DNA from: Aquincola tertiaricarbonis
Lineage (GTDB): Bacteria > Pseudomonadota > Gammaproteobacteria > Burkholderiales > Burkholderiaceae_C
DNA: 64,000 nucleotides
Assembly: GCF_023573145.1 (NCBI RefSeq)
Contig: NZ_CP097636.1
Coordinates: forward strand, 3,410,001 to 3,474,000
Direction: 5' to 3'
Positions 9,010 to 17,567 of this stretch are shown piece by piece. Below the pieces are notes generated by a model. It saw only the letters and a program-made list of their open reading frames with translations. It was not told where the DNA came from and ran no database searches. A program made the position numbers and the translations under genes. The first letter of the stretch is position 1, and every line of letters begins with the position of its first letter.

Positions 9010-9408
9010 TCACCCCACGCAAACCGCGCCCGGCGCGCCCCACTGCACCGAACGGCGCAGGCCTTCCAGCGTGCCGGCGGTGCGTTGCCAGGCCGTGCGG
9101 CCGGGCACCTTGCGGGGCTGCGGCGCTTCCAGCAGCTGAAAGCTGGCGGCGCCGCGGCCTTCGACGACGGCGGCGATGCCGGCGCCTAGCGCAAAGCCTT
9201 CTCCGGGTTGCAGCCACACGTCACCTGCGGCCCCGTCGGGGCTGTCGGTCAGCGTCAGCCACACGCGGCCTTCGGTCACGGCCACCCAGCGGGCATGGCC
9301 GGCGGCCGGGATGGTGCGCGCGGTGCCGGCCGGCAGCACGACCGACCATGCGCAAGCCTGACCGGAGGCCGAGGCGGCTTGAGGAAAGCTCATGAATGAT
9401 TGCGTCAT
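9010..9408 (-). CDS. DUF2917 domain protein
   Basis: A 132-residue protein matching DUF2917: VVLPAGTARTIPAAGHARWV, then GRVWLTLTDSPDGAAGDVWL and LQPGEGFALGAG, a cupin-like beta arrangement. Function unknown. It has no signal peptide or membrane segment. The start at 9408 was chosen because the domain begins soon after; the stretch up to 9489 contains the putative regulatory palindromes. Divergence from a LysR-type regulator gene suggests it is that regulator's target, a common arrangement in Burkholderiales (inference). Confidence 0.75.
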   Translation of the reverse strand: MTQSFMSFPQAASASGQACAWSVVLPAGTARTIPAAGHARWVAVTEGRVWLTLTDSPDGAAGDVWLQPGEGFALGAGIAAVVEGRGAASFQLLEAPQPRKVPGRTAWQRTAGTLEGLRRSVQWGAPGAVCVG

Positions 9409-9472
9409 GACATACTCGCTGGGCTGGTGGTGTGAGGGGAATTCTGTCCACCGCACCCCTTTCTGTCGAATG

Positions 9473-9499
9473 ATGGATTCATGCTCCATTGATGCTCAA
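9473..9499. promoter_or_regulatory. palindromes between the DUF2917 and LysR genes, candidate regulator sites
   Basis: The 95-base divergent spacer holds ATGGA (9473-9477) mirrored by TCCAT (9485-9489), giving the T-N11-A shape typical of LysR-type binding sites, and immediately next to it TTGA-TGC-TCAA (9489-9499). Their position beside the LysR start codon fits autoregulation. No alignment has been made. Confidence 0.4.
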
Positions 9500-9504
9500 C
9501 GATC

Positions 9505-10464
9505 ATGAATAGGCTGCGCCAGCGTCCACTCGCCATCGGCCCGCTGCGGGCGTTCGAGGCGGTGGCTCGCCGCCTCAGCTTCAGCGGTGCCGCCGAAGAA
9601 CTGCACCTCACCCAATCCGCCATCAGCCGCCAGATCCGCGCGCTGGAAGACGAAGTGGGCGCGGTGCTGTTCCTGCGCGGCACCCGGCATGTGGAACTCA
9701 CCGGCACGGGTGCCACGCTGCTGCGCACGGTGGCGCCGCTGCTCGACCGGCTGGACGCCACGGTGCGGCAGATCCGCGTCACCAGCGGCCGCCGGCACGT
9801 CAGCGTCACCACCTTCGCCTCGTTCGCTTCGCTGTGGCTGATTCCGCGGCTGCACTCCTTCCAGCGGCTGCACCCGGACATCGACATCCGCATCTCCGCC
9901 TCCGACGTGCTGGCCGACATGGACGACCCCGAGCTGGACGTGGCGCTGCGCTACTGCCACCCCAACGACGCGCCGCCCGGTGCCACCAAGTTGTTCGGCG
10001 AGGTGCTGACGCCGGTGGTGGGCCAGGCGCTGGCCGAGCAGGCCGAGCGCGGCCAGGCGCCGCCGCTGCGAGCGCCGGCCGACCTGGCGCGCCACACGCT
10101 GCTGGAAGAAGACGACCAGCGCCCCAGCGCCGAGTACCTGAGCTGGCGCTACTGGCTGGCCCGGCGCGGCCTGCCGCACCAGGAGCCGCTGCGCTGGCTG
10201 TACATGAACTACACCCACCAGCAGGTGCAGGCGGCGCTGTCGGGCCAGGGCGTGGCGCTGGCGCGGCTGGCGCTGGTGCAGGAATCCATCCAGCGCGGCG
10301 AGCTGGTGGAGCCCTTCGGCGACGCCGGCCGCGAGCGCTCACCCTTCACCTACTGGCTGGTGCACAGCGAGGCGGCGCTGCAGCGCAGCGAGCTGCGGCC
10401 TTTCATCGACTGGGTGATCGAGCAAGCCCGCGAAACCCGTCGGGCGGTGGGCGAGCCGGACTGA
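9505..10464 (+). CDS. LysR-family transcriptional regulator (GcvA-like)
   Basis: A 319-residue LTTR. The N-terminal winged helix-turn-helix is clear (LRAFEAVARRLSFSGAAEEL followed by HLTQSAISRQIRALED), then a linker helix, then a periplasmic-binding-protein-like effector domain starting near residue 95. The VSVTTFASFASLWLIPRL pattern is that of the GcvA/AmpR subgroup, whose members regulate an adjacent divergent gene. The effector is unknown. The stop is followed directly by the 74-base repeat array, which may serve as its terminator. Confidence 0.9.
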   Translation: MNRLRQRPLAIGPLRAFEAVARRLSFSGAAEELHLTQSAISRQIRALEDEVGAVLFLRGTRHVELTGTGATLLRTVAPLLDRLDATVRQIRVTSGRRHVSVTTFASFASLWLIPRLHSFQRLHPDIDIRISASDVLADMDDPELDVALRYCHPNDAPPGATKLFGEVLTPVVGQALAEQAERGQAPPLRAPADLARHTLLEEDDQRPSAEYLSWRYWLARRGLPHQEPLRWLYMNYTHQQVQAALSGQGVALARLALVQESIQRGELVEPFGDAGRERSPFTYWLVHSEAALQRSELRPFIDWVIEQARETRRAVGEPD

Positions 10465-10538
10465 GCCTGCCCCCAAGCTCGCTGCGCTCGCGGCCCCCCG
10501 AGGGGGCGCGCCCGACCTTGGGGCGGCCCGGCGGTCGG
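10465..10538 (+). repeat. 74-base two-hairpin repeat, tandem copy 1
   Basis: First of three head-to-tail units with a period of exactly 74 bases, starting on the base after the LysR stop codon. It begins GCCTGCCCCCAAGCTCGCTG, has a small GCCCCC/GGGGGC hairpin, then a stem GCCCGACC (10510-10517) / GGTCGGGC (10533-10540) around TTGGGGCGGCCCGGC. The outer CCCCAAG can also pair with CTTGGGG later in the unit. Confidence 0.9.
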
Positions 10539-10612
10539 GCCTGCCCCCAAGCTCGCTGCGCTCGCGTCCCCCCAAGGGGGAGCGCCCGACCTTGGGGCGG
10601 CCCGGCGGTCGG
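10539..10612 (+). repeat. 74-base two-hairpin repeat, tandem copy 2
   Basis: Near-identical to copy 1. In the small hairpin the closing pair is T-A (TCCCCC/GGGGGA) where copy 1 has G-C, a compensating change. The second stem is at 10584-10591 / 10607-10614. Confidence 0.9.
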
Positions 10613-10637
10613 GCCTGCCCCCAAGCTCGCTGCGCTC
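10613..10637 (+). repeat. two-hairpin repeat, truncated copy 3
   Basis: Only the first 25 bases of the unit remain (through GCTGCGCTC) before the sequence diverges. Confidence 0.8.
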
Positions 10638-10788
10638 ACACCCCGCGTCAACCCGGGGCCGAGGTGCTGCGCTACATTCAAATGCGCCTGTCGCCATCCC
10701 GCACTCCGGGGTGCTTCCCGCGGCCGATGGCCGTGCTTTTCCTGTTGACGCAGTCCAGTCCCGGCGCTGCCCCATCCACCGCCCGCCC
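10638..10788. other. rest of the intergenic gap before the lytic transglycosylase
   Basis: Together with the repeats this closes a 324-base gap without genes. I see a -10-like TACATT at 10672-10677 and a short CGGCC-GAT-GGCCG hairpin followed by TGCTTTT near 10722-10741, neither strong enough to call. Confidence 0.4.
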
Positions 10789-12801
10789 ATGCCCAAGCCC
10801 CGCCTCCTTGCCACCCTCACCGGACTGGCCGCCATCCTGCTGGCGACCGCCTGCGCTCCCATCGCCCAGGCGCAGGGCGCCGACGGGTTGGTGCTGGAAG
10901 CCCGTGACGCGGCCCGCAAGCGCGACAAGGTGCGGCTGGTGGCACTGCGCGACGCCGCCCAGGCCACGCGCCACCCGCTGGCGCCCTGGGTGGACTACTG
11001 GGAGCTGGGCAGCCGGCTGGCCGAGGTTCAGCAGCCCGATCTGGAAGCCTTCTACGCCCGCTGGCCCGGCAGCTACGTGGAAGACCGGCTGCGCAACGAC
11101 TGGCTGCTGGAACTGGGCCGCCGCCGCGACTGGGCCAACTTCACGCGCGACTTCCCGCGCTTTCGGATGAACGACGACCGGCAGGTGACCTGCTACGCGC
11201 TGCTGACCGCGCACCTGAGCGGCCAGCCGGTGCGTGACGCCGCCCTTCCCGCCTGGCGCGCCCAGCGCGACATGGACGACGGCTGCGCGCTGATGGCCGC
11301 CACGCTGTACGAGGCCAAGGTGTTCACCAAGGAAGACGTGTGGACCCGCATCCGCGACGCCGCCGAATACAACAAGCCGGCGGTCGCCCGCTCGGCCGCT
11401 GGGCTGCTGGGCCCGCAGACGGCCACCGCCATCGCCGAAGCCTTCGCCAGCCCGGCCAAGCCGCTGGGCCGCAAGAGCGTGGTGATGGGCCACGACACCG
11501 CCGAAGTGACGGCCGTGGCGCTGGTGCGCATGGCGGCCGACGACCCCGACAACGCGGTGGCGCTGCTGCGCGCCCGCTGGGGCCGGCTGCTGCCGCAAGG
11601 CCAGGCCGGTTGGGTGTGGTCGCAGATCGGCCGCAACTACGCGCAGCGGCTGGCGCCCGACGCGGTGACCGCCTTTGCCGAGGCCTTTGCCCAGCGCGAC
11701 CAGAAGCCCCGCGCTGCCGATTCGCAGTGGACCAACGAGACGCTGGCCTGGGCCGTGCGCGCCGCCATCCGCTACCCGGCGGCAGAGCGTTGGGCCATGG
11801 CCGCGCAGGCCGTCAGCGAGATGGGCGTGGAAGAACAGGCCGATGCCGGCTGGCAGTACTGGAAGGCCCGCGCGCTGAAGGCCACCGCGGTGGAAGGCCC
11901 GCGCGGCGACAAGCAGCGCGCCGAGGCCGAGCAGATCCTGCAGACCATCGCTTCGCCGCTGAGCTTCTACGGCCAGCTGGCCACCGAGGACCTGGGCCGC
12001 ACGCTGGCGCTGCCGCCGGCCCCCGCGCCGCTGACGGCTGAAGAAAAAGCCGCCGCCCGCAACTACCCCGGCCTGCAGCGCGCGCTGCAGCTCATCGGCC
12101 TGGGCCTGCGCAGCGAAGGCGTGCGCGAGTGGAACTTCAGCCTGCGCGGCATGAGCGACCGCGAGCTGCTGGCCGCCGCCCAGTGGGCCTGCGAGCGCGA
12201 GGTGTGGGACCGCTGCATCAACAGCAGCGACCGCACCCGCAACGAGTTCGACCTCGACCAGCGCTACCCGACGCCGATGCGGCAGAACGTGCTGGCCGCG
12301 GCCAACGCCATCGGCCTGGATCCGGCCTATGTGTACGGCCTGATCCGCCAGGAATCGCGCTTCATCATGGACGCGCGCTCCAGCGTCGGCGCCTCGGGCC
12401 TGATGCAGATCATGCCGGCCACCGCCCGCTGGACGGCCAAGAAGATCGGCCTGGACTACAGCGCCGACATGATCACCGACCGCGACACCAACCTGAAGCT
12501 GGGCACCGCCTACCTCAAGCTGGTGCTGGACGACTTCGGCGGCTCGCAGGCCATGGCCGCCGCGGCCTACAACGCCGGCCCCGGCCGCCCGCGCCGCTGG
12601 CGCGAAGGTGCCACGGTGGAAGCCGCCGCCTGGGCCGAGAACATCCCGTTCACTGAAACGCGCGACTACGTGAAGAAGGTGCTGTCCAACGCCACCGTCT
12701 ACGGCGCGCTGATCAGCGGCAAGCCGCCCGCGCTGAAGCCGCGCCTGGGCGGGCCCATCGGCCCGCGCACCGGCGGCCCCGGCGACCGTGACCTGCCCTG
12801 A
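10789..12801 (+). CDS. soluble lytic murein transglycosylase (Slt70-like)
   Basis: A 670-residue exported enzyme that cleaves peptidoglycan glycan strands with formation of 1,6-anhydromuropeptides. The N-terminus is a signal sequence (LLATLTGLAAILLATACAP) that could be cleaved by signal peptidase I or, through the late Cys, by signal peptidase II. A long alpha-superhelical region (about 30-490) precedes the C-terminal lysozyme-like SLT domain with catalytic Glu522 in LIRQESRF, then GASGLMQIMPATA and AAAAYNAGPGR. The C-terminus is Pro/Gly-rich. I chose the ATG at 10789 because the signal peptide starts there; the upstream in-frame ATG at 10711 adds non-signal sequence. Confidence 0.93.
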   Translation: MPKPRLLATLTGLAAILLATACAPIAQAQGADGLVLEARDAARKRDKVRLVALRDAAQATRHPLAPWVDYWELGSRLAEVQQPDLEAFYARWPGSYVEDRLRNDWLLELGRRRDWANFTRDFPRFRMNDDRQVTCYALLTAHLSGQPVRDAALPAWRAQRDMDDGCALMAATLYEAKVFTKEDVWTRIRDAAEYNKPAVARSAAGLLGPQTATAIAEAFASPAKPLGRKSVVMGHDTAEVTAVALVRMAADDPDNAVALLRARWGRLLPQGQAGWVWSQIGRNYAQRLAPDAVTAFAEAFAQRDQKPRAADSQWTNETLAWAVRAAIRYPAAERWAMAAQAVSEMGVEEQADAGWQYWKARALKATAVEGPRGDKQRAEAEQILQTIASPLSFYGQLATEDLGRTLALPPAPAPLTAEEKAAARNYPGLQRALQLIGLGLRSEGVREWNFSLRGMSDRELLAAAQWACEREVWDRCINSSDRTRNEFDLDQRYPTPMRQNVLAAANAIGLDPAYVYGLIRQESRFIMDARSSVGASGLMQIMPATARWTAKKIGLDYSADMITDRDTNLKLGTAYLKLVLDDFGGSQAMAAAAYNAGPGRPRRWREGATVEAAAWAENIPFTETRDYVKKVLSNATVYGALISGKPPALKPRLGGPIGPRTGGPGDRDLP

Positions 12802-12837
12802 CCCTTTACACGTTCATTCATCCGGAGAACAAGACCC

Positions 12838-13791
12838 ATGCGCAACATCCTCGTGCTCGGCGGAACAGGCTTCGTCGGCCGCGCGGTGGCCGAGCGGCTG
12901 GTGCGCCGCAGCGGCGGTGCCGGCGGCCGCATCGTGGTGCCCACGCGGCGCTACTACCGCGGCAACCACCTGCGCTCGCTGCCCACGGTGGAGGTGGTGC
13001 AGGCCAACGTGAACGACCCGCAGCAGCTGGCCCGGCTGGTGGCCGGCTGCGATGCGGTGATCAACCTGGTGGCCATCCTGCACGGCAACGAAGAAGCCTT
13101 CCGCCGCACCCATGCCGAGCTGCCGCGGCAACTGGCCGAGGCCTGCCGCGCCGCGGGCGTGCGCCGGCTGCTGCACGTCAGCGCGCTCGGCGTGAGCCCC
13201 GACGCGCCTTCGCGCTACCTGCGCAGCAAGGCCGCCGGCGAGGCGGTGCTGACCTCCTCGGGCCTGGACGTGACCCTGCTGCGGCCCTCGGTGCTGTTCG
13301 GCGCCGAAGACCGCTTCATGAACATGTTCGCCGGGCTGCAGGCGGTGTTTCCGGTGATGCCGCTGGCCGGCGCCGACGCGAAGTTCCAGCCCTGCTGGGT
13401 GGACGACGTGGCCGAGGCGCTGGTCCGCTGCCTGGACCGCACCGAGACCATCGGCCAGACCTACGAATGCGCCGGCCCCACCGTGTACACGCTCAAGCAG
13501 CTGGTGCAGCTGGCCGGCCGCTGGGCCGGCCACGAACGGCCGGTGATCGGCCTGCCCGGTCCGCTGGGCCGGCTGCAGGCAGGCGTGATGTCGCTGCTGC
13601 CGGGTGAGCCGCTGATGTCGGGCGACAATCTCGATTCGATGAAGGTACCCAACGTGGCCACCGGCCAGCTGCCGGGCCTGCAGGCGCTGGGCATCACGCC
13701 CGCGCCGCTGGAACAGGTGGCGCCCGGCTACCTGGGCGGCCGCCAGGGCATCGCGCGGCTCGACCCGCTGCGAGCCTGCGCGCGCCGCTGA
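12838..13791 (+). CDS. NDUFA9-like NAD(P)-binding SDR protein
   Basis: A 317-residue atypical short-chain dehydrogenase/reductase. The Rossmann motif ILVLGGTGFVGRAVAERL opens the protein, followed by ALGVSPDAPSRYLRSKAAGE, the usual Tyr/Lys region, and LLRPSVLFGAEDRFMNMF. This is the complex I NDUFA9 subunit-like family; in bacteria members are thought to bind NADPH or act on quinone/lipid-like substrates, but no reaction is established. GGAGAA lies eight bases before the ATG. It is followed by cca after 12 bases, so the two probably share a transcript with the upstream transglycosylase. Confidence 0.88.
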   Translation: MRNILVLGGTGFVGRAVAERLVRRSGGAGGRIVVPTRRYYRGNHLRSLPTVEVVQANVNDPQQLARLVAGCDAVINLVAILHGNEEAFRRTHAELPRQLAEACRAAGVRRLLHVSALGVSPDAPSRYLRSKAAGEAVLTSSGLDVTLLRPSVLFGAEDRFMNMFAGLQAVFPVMPLAGADAKFQPCWVDDVAEALVRCLDRTETIGQTYECAGPTVYTLKQLVQLAGRWAGHERPVIGLPGPLGRLQAGVMSLLPGEPLMSGDNLDSMKVPNVATGQLPGLQALGITPAPLEQVAPGYLGGRQGIARLDPLRACARR

Positions 13792-13803
13792 AGGAGCTGC
13801 CGC

Positions 13804-15057
13804 ATGCAGGTGTATGCCGTGGGCGGCGCGGTGCGCGACCGCCTGCTGCGCGAGCAGGCCGGCCAGCCCGAGGCGCCGCATGTGGGCGACCGCGACTGGG
13901 TGGTGGTGGGCGCCACCGCCGAGCAGATGGGCGCGCTGGGCTATGTGCCCGTGGGCCGCGACTTCCCGGTGTTTTTGCATCCGCAGACGCATGAGGAATA
14001 CGCGCTGGCCCGCACCGAGCGCAAGTCGGCCCCCGGCTACCGCGGCTTCGTGATGCATGCCGACCCCTCGGTGACGCTGGAGCAGGACCTGCAGCGCCGC
14101 GACCTGACGATCAACGCCATCGCCCAGGCCGAGGACGGCCGGTTGATCGACCCCTACGGCGGCCAGCGCGACCTGCAGGCCCGGGTGCTGCGCCATGTGT
14201 CCGACGCCTTCGAGGAAGACCCGGTGCGCATCCTGCGGCTGGCGCGCTTCCTGGCCCGCTGGCCCGATTTTTCGGTGGCCCCCGAAACGCTGGCGCTGTG
14301 CCGGCGCATGGTGCAGGCCGGCGAGGTGGACGCCCTGGTGCCAGAGCGGGTGTGGCAGGAGCTGTCGCGCGGGCTGATGGAGCCAGCGCCCAGCCGCATG
14401 TTCGGCCTGCTGCGCGACTGCGGCGCGCTGGCGCGGCTGCTGCCCGAGCTGGACCGGCTGTGGGGCGTGCCGCAGCCGCCGCAGCACCACCCCGAGGTGG
14501 ACACCGGCGTGCACGTGATGCTGGTGCTGGACACCGCCGCCGCACTGCAGGCGCCGCTGCCGGTGCGCTGGGCCTGCCTGGTGCACGACCTGGGCAAGGG
14601 CACCACGCCGCCGCAGGAATGGCCGCGCCACATCGCGCACGAAGCGCGCAGCGTGCGCCTCGCCGCCCAGGTGGCCGATAGGCTGCGGGTGCCGGTGGAC
14701 TGCCGCGAGCTGGCGCAGCTGGTGGCCGGCGAGCACGGCAACATCCACCGCAGCGGCGAGTTCGGCGCCGCCGCGCTGATGCGGCTGCTGGAACGCTGCG
14801 ACGCGCTGCGCCGGCCCGAGCGCTTCGAGCAGGCGCTGCTGGCCTGCGAGTGCGATGCGCGTGGCCGCACCGGGCTGGAAGACCAGCCCTACCCGCAGCG
14901 CGAACGCCTCTCGGCTGCGCTGCGCACGGTGCTGGCGGTGGACGTGAAACAGGCCGCCGCCGACGCGGTGGCGCGTGGCCTCCAGGGCCCGGGCATCGGC
15001 AACGCCGTCTCGCAGGCGCGGGCGGAGGCGCTGGCGGCGTGGTTGTCTGAGCGCTAA
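13804..15057 (+). CDS. cca: multifunctional CCA-adding tRNA nucleotidyltransferase
   Basis: A 417-residue class II CCA-adding enzyme that builds or repairs the 3' CCA end of tRNA from CTP and ATP. The polymerase head shows GGAVRDRLL and [10 protein letters not shown] (metal-binding Asp pair), then [10 protein letters not shown] and [11 protein letters not shown]-terminal HD domain is present ([22 protein letters not shown]), as in the gammaproteobacterial-type enzymes with phosphatase and 2',3'-cyclic phosphodiesterase activity. AAGGAG precedes the ATG. The stop overlaps the opposing DUF2905 stop in CTAA. Confidence 0.95.
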   Translation: MQVYAVGGAVRDRLLREQAGQPEAPHVGDRDWVVVGATAEQMGALGYVPVGRDFPVFLHPQTHEEYALARTERKSAPGYRGFVMHADPSVTLEQDLQRRDLTINAIAQAEDGRLIDPYGGQRDLQARVLRHVSDAFEEDPVRILRLARFLARWPDFSVAPETLALCRRMVQAGEVDALVPERVWQELSRGLMEPAPSRMFGLLRDCGALARLLPELDRLWGVPQPPQHHPEVDTGVHVMLVLDTAAALQAPLPVRWACLVHDLGKGTTPPQEWPRHIAHEARSVRLAAQVADRLRVPVDCRELAQLVAGEHGNIHRSGEFGAAALMRLLERCDALRRPERFEQALLACECDARGRTGLEDQPYPQRERLSAALRTVLAVDVKQAAADAVARGLQGPGIGNAVSQARAEALAAWLSER

Positions 15058-15245
15058 ATGAAGTAGCCGACTGCCATCGCAATCAGGCTCAGCACCAGGC
15101 TGCTGGCCACCGGCAGGTACCACTCGCGGCCGAAGAGGATGAAGCGGAAATCCCCCGGCAGCTTGCCCAGGCCGATGCGCGCCAGCCAGTGCTGCAGGCC
15201 GTTGAACAGCAGGCAGGCGATGAGGAAGACCAGCAGCCAGCGCAT
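15054..15245 (-). CDS. DUF2905 small membrane protein
   Basis: A 63-residue protein with two hydrophobic segments ([15 protein letters not shown] and [18 protein letters not shown]) around the conserved [12 protein letters not shown], the hallmark of DUF2905. Inner-membrane location is inferred; function unknown. It starts nine bases after the MidA-like methyltransferase stop and is likely co-transcribed with it. Its stop TAG shares bases with the cca stop. Confidence 0.82.
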   Translation of the reverse strand: MRWLLVFLIACLLFNGLQHWLARIGLGKLPGDFRFILFGREWYLPVASSLVLSLIAMAVGYFI

Positions 15246-15254
15246 GCCGCGCGC

Positions 15255-16367
15255 CTACAGCCGGTGCGAGCGGTCGCCCGCCGCGAAGCCGATGGCGTCG
15301 AAGGCATCGCCCTGGGCAAAGCCGATCACCTTGAACAGCTCGCCCATCTCATGCTCGGCCACCAGCTTCTGCGCGGCGGCCAGGGTGCGCACATCGCCGG
15401 CGGCCTGGGCGTCGCCCATGCGCTGCGCCAGCCCGCAGTTGAGCAGGAAGCGGCCCTGCGAGGTGTAGCCCAGCACTTCCAGCCCGGCGTCCTGTCCGGC
15501 CAGCGCCACACCGGTGAAGTTGACGTGGGCGGTGATGTCCTTCAGCCCCGGGTCGGCCAACGGGTCGGTGTCGGCGCGGTGCAGGCGGTGGCACATCAGC
15601 GTGCCGCCGGTGCGCTGCGGCAGGTAGAACTCGTCTTCGGGAAAGCCGTAGTCGATGAAAAACGCCGCGCCCCGCTGCAGCCGCTGGGCCAGCGTGCGCA
15701 CGAAGGCTTCGGCCTGCGGATGGATTTCCACCGTGGTGCCGGGCACGAAGGGCGCCTGCACCGGCGGGCGCAGCGCGGTCTCGCGGTCGGCAAAGCTCAG
15801 CGCGCCGGCCGCGTCCAGCGTCACGCCGCGTTCCCACCAGCGCTGGCCGTCGAAGTGCAGCAGCTGCACCGGCATCGCGTCCAGCACCTCGTTGCCCACC
15901 ACCACGCCCTGCATCTGCGCCGGCAGCTCGGCCGCCCACTGCACCCGGTCGCCGAACGCGGCCAGCCGCGCCTGCTGGCGCGCCCGCAGGCTGCCCGACA
16001 GGTCGACGATGGTGTAGCGGCGCACCCGGTCGCCCAGCGCCTGCAGCAGCGATGCGGCCAGCGCGCCGGAGCCGGCGCCGAACTCCCACAGCTCGTCGGT
16101 GCCGGTGGCGTCCAGCGCCTGGCGCAGCTGCACCGCCAGCGCCTGGCCGAACAGCGGCGTCATCTCGGGCGCGGTGACGAAATCGCTGCCCGAGGACGGC
16201 ATGGCGCCGAACTTCACGCTGCCGTTGGCGTAATAGCCCAGGCCCGGCGTGTACAGCACGGCGGCCATGTAACGGTCGAACGGCCACCAGCCGCCCGCGC
16301 GGCCGATGTCCTGGCGCAAGTGCGCCAACAGCTCGCTCGATACACTGGCGGGTTCAACTTTTTGCAT
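15255..16367 (-). CDS. class I SAM-dependent methyltransferase, MidA/NDUFAF7 family
   Basis: A 370-residue protein of the DUF185/NDUFAF7 (Methyltransf_28) family. Visible blocks are PFDRYMAAVLYTPGLGYYAN, FVTAPEMTPLFGQALA, the SAM-binding LWEFGAGSGALAASLL, GVVVGNEVLDAMPVQ and FFIDYGFPEDEFYL. The mitochondrial relative symmetrically dimethylates an arginine of complex I subunit NDUFS2; the bacterial substrate is not proven. The ATG at 16367 is divergent from the SDR gene with 17 bases between start codons. DUF2905 follows closely. Confidence 0.9.
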   Translation of the reverse strand: MQKVEPASVSSELLAHLRQDIGRAGGWWPFDRYMAAVLYTPGLGYYANGSVKFGAMPSSGSDFVTAPEMTPLFGQALAVQLRQALDATGTDELWEFGAGSGALAASLLQALGDRVRRYTIVDLSGSLRARQQARLAAFGDRVQWAAELPAQMQGVVVGNEVLDAMPVQLLHFDGQRWWERGVTLDAAGALSFADRETALRPPVQAPFVPGTTVEIHPQAEAFVRTLAQRLQRGAAFFIDYGFPEDEFYLPQRTGGTLMCHRLHRADTDPLADPGLKDITAHVNFTGVALAGQDAGLEVLGYTSQGRFLLNCGLAQRMGDAQAAGDVRTLAAAQKLVAEHEMGELFKVIGFAQGDAFDAIGFAAGDRSHRL

Positions 16368-16372
16368 GCCGC

Positions 16373-16378
16373 ATTCTA
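16373..16378 (-). promoter_or_regulatory. candidate -10 box for the MidA-like gene
   Basis: TAGAAT on the minus strand, five bases before the ATG at 16367. A start site seven bases downstream would fall on the ATG, implying a leaderless message. No clear -35 is visible. Confidence 0.35.
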
Positions 16379-16384
16379 GAAACC

Positions 16385-17158
16385 ATGCCTTCGCGCCGCG
16401 TTGTACTCGTCACCGGAGCGGCCCGGCGCATCGGCCGCAGCATCGCGCTCGACCTCGCGGCGCACGGCTTCGACCTGGCGCTGCACTGCCACCACGCCAG
16501 TGAAGAAGCCGCCGCCACCGCGGCCGAGCTGCAGGCGCTGGGCGCCCGCGTGGCGGTGCTGCCGGCCGACCTGACCGACGAAGCTGCCAGCCGCGACCTG
16601 GTGCCGCGGGCGCTGGCGCAGCTGGGCCGACTGGATGCGGTGGTCAACAACGCCTCCCTTTTCGAGCATGACGACGTGGCCAGCTTCGGCCATGCCGCGA
16701 TGGAGCGCCACTGGCGCGCCAACACCGCAGCGCCCATCCTGCTGGCGCAGGCGCTGCACCAGCACCTGGCCACGCGCGACGACGCGGCCGAGATGCCCGG
16801 CTGCGTGGTGAACCTGCTCGACCAGAAGCTCTGGAACCCCAACCCCGACCACCTGTCGTACACGCTGTCGAAGGCGGCGCTGGAAAGCGCCACCACGATG
16901 CTGGCCATGGCGCTGGCGCCGCGGCTGCGGGTGGTGGGCGTGGCGCCGGGCGTCACCCTGCCCTCTGGCCCGATGAACCAGGCCGAGTTCGAGCGTGCGC
17001 ACCGCATGACGCCGCTGCAGCGCTCCTCCACCCCCGAAGACCTGGCGCGCACCGTGCGCTTCGTCCTCGATTCACCCGCCATCACCGGCACCACGATCCT
17101 GGTGGATGGCGGCCAGCACCTCGCCGCGCAGCCGCGCGACGTCTACTTCCTCGCCTGA
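16385..17158 (+). CDS. SDR oxidoreductase, pteridine/dihydromonapterin-reductase-like
   Basis: A 257-residue short-chain dehydrogenase. It has the cofactor motif VLVTGAARRIGRSIALDL with the Arg of the TGxxxRxG variant typical of pteridine reductases and FolM, then LDAVVNNASLFEHD, a catalytic LSYTLSKAALESAT (Tyr-x-x-x-Lys) and APGVTLPSGP. Position immediately before folB supports a role in pterin or folate reduction, such as dihydromonapterin or dihydrofolate reductase activity (inference from context). folB starts nine bases after the stop. Confidence 0.82.
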   Translation: MPSRRVVLVTGAARRIGRSIALDLAAHGFDLALHCHHASEEAAATAAELQALGARVAVLPADLTDEAASRDLVPRALAQLGRLDAVVNNASLFEHDDVASFGHAAMERHWRANTAAPILLAQALHQHLATRDDAAEMPGCVVNLLDQKLWNPNPDHLSYTLSKAALESATTMLAMALAPRLRVVGVAPGVTLPSGPMNQAEFERAHRMTPLQRSSTPEDLARTVRFVLDSPAITGTTILVDGGQHLAAQPRDVYFLA

Positions 17159-17167
17159 TCGGCCGCC

Positions 17168-17554
17168 ATGAACCTTCTTCATCCTGACCTGGCCGACTGC
17201 CGGCGCCTGTTCCTGCGCAACTACGTGGTGAACATCAACATCGGCGTGCACGACTTCGAAAAGCGCGGCGAGCAGCGCGTGATCATCAACGTCGACCTGT
17301 ACGTGCCGCTGGCACAGTCCACGCCCACCACCGACGAGTTGCATGAAGTGGTGGACTACGACTTCATCCGCCGCACCGTGGCCGAGCGGGTGCAGCAGGG
17401 CCACATCCAGTTGCAGGAGACTTTGGCCGATGACCTGCTGAAGGCCATGCTGACCCACCCACGCGTGCGTGCGGCCCGCGTGAGCACCGAAAAGCCCGAC
17501 GTGTACCCCGACTGCGACGCGGTGGGGGTGGAAGTGTTCGGCATCCAGCGTTGA
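17168..17554 (+). CDS. folB: dihydroneopterin aldolase
   Basis: A 128-residue cytosolic enzyme that splits 7,8-dihydroneopterin to 6-hydroxymethyl-dihydropterin and glycolaldehyde in folate synthesis. Family blocks are [20 protein letters not shown] at the N-terminus, VVDYDFIRR, the Glu in [11 protein letters not shown] and the catalytic Lys in [11 protein letters not shown]. Length matches the family. It lies between the pteridine-reductase-like gene and ttcA with gaps of 9 and 13 bases, pointing to one operon. Confidence 0.93.
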   Translation: MNLLHPDLADCRRLFLRNYVVNINIGVHDFEKRGEQRVIINVDLYVPLAQSTPTTDELHEVVDYDFIRRTVAERVQQGHIQLQETLADDLLKAMLTHPRVRAARVSTEKPDVYPDCDAVGVEVFGIQR

Positions 17555-17567
17555 GAACGGAACTGCC

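Noticed and set aside
10465..10637. Possible CRISPR array
   Set aside because: The units are contiguous 74-base repeats with no unique spacers, and copies occur elsewhere singly.
12814..15123. Open frame of 769 codons on the minus strand
   Set aside because: Antisense to the NDUFA9-like gene and cca, both with clear family motifs; the composition is the same artefact.
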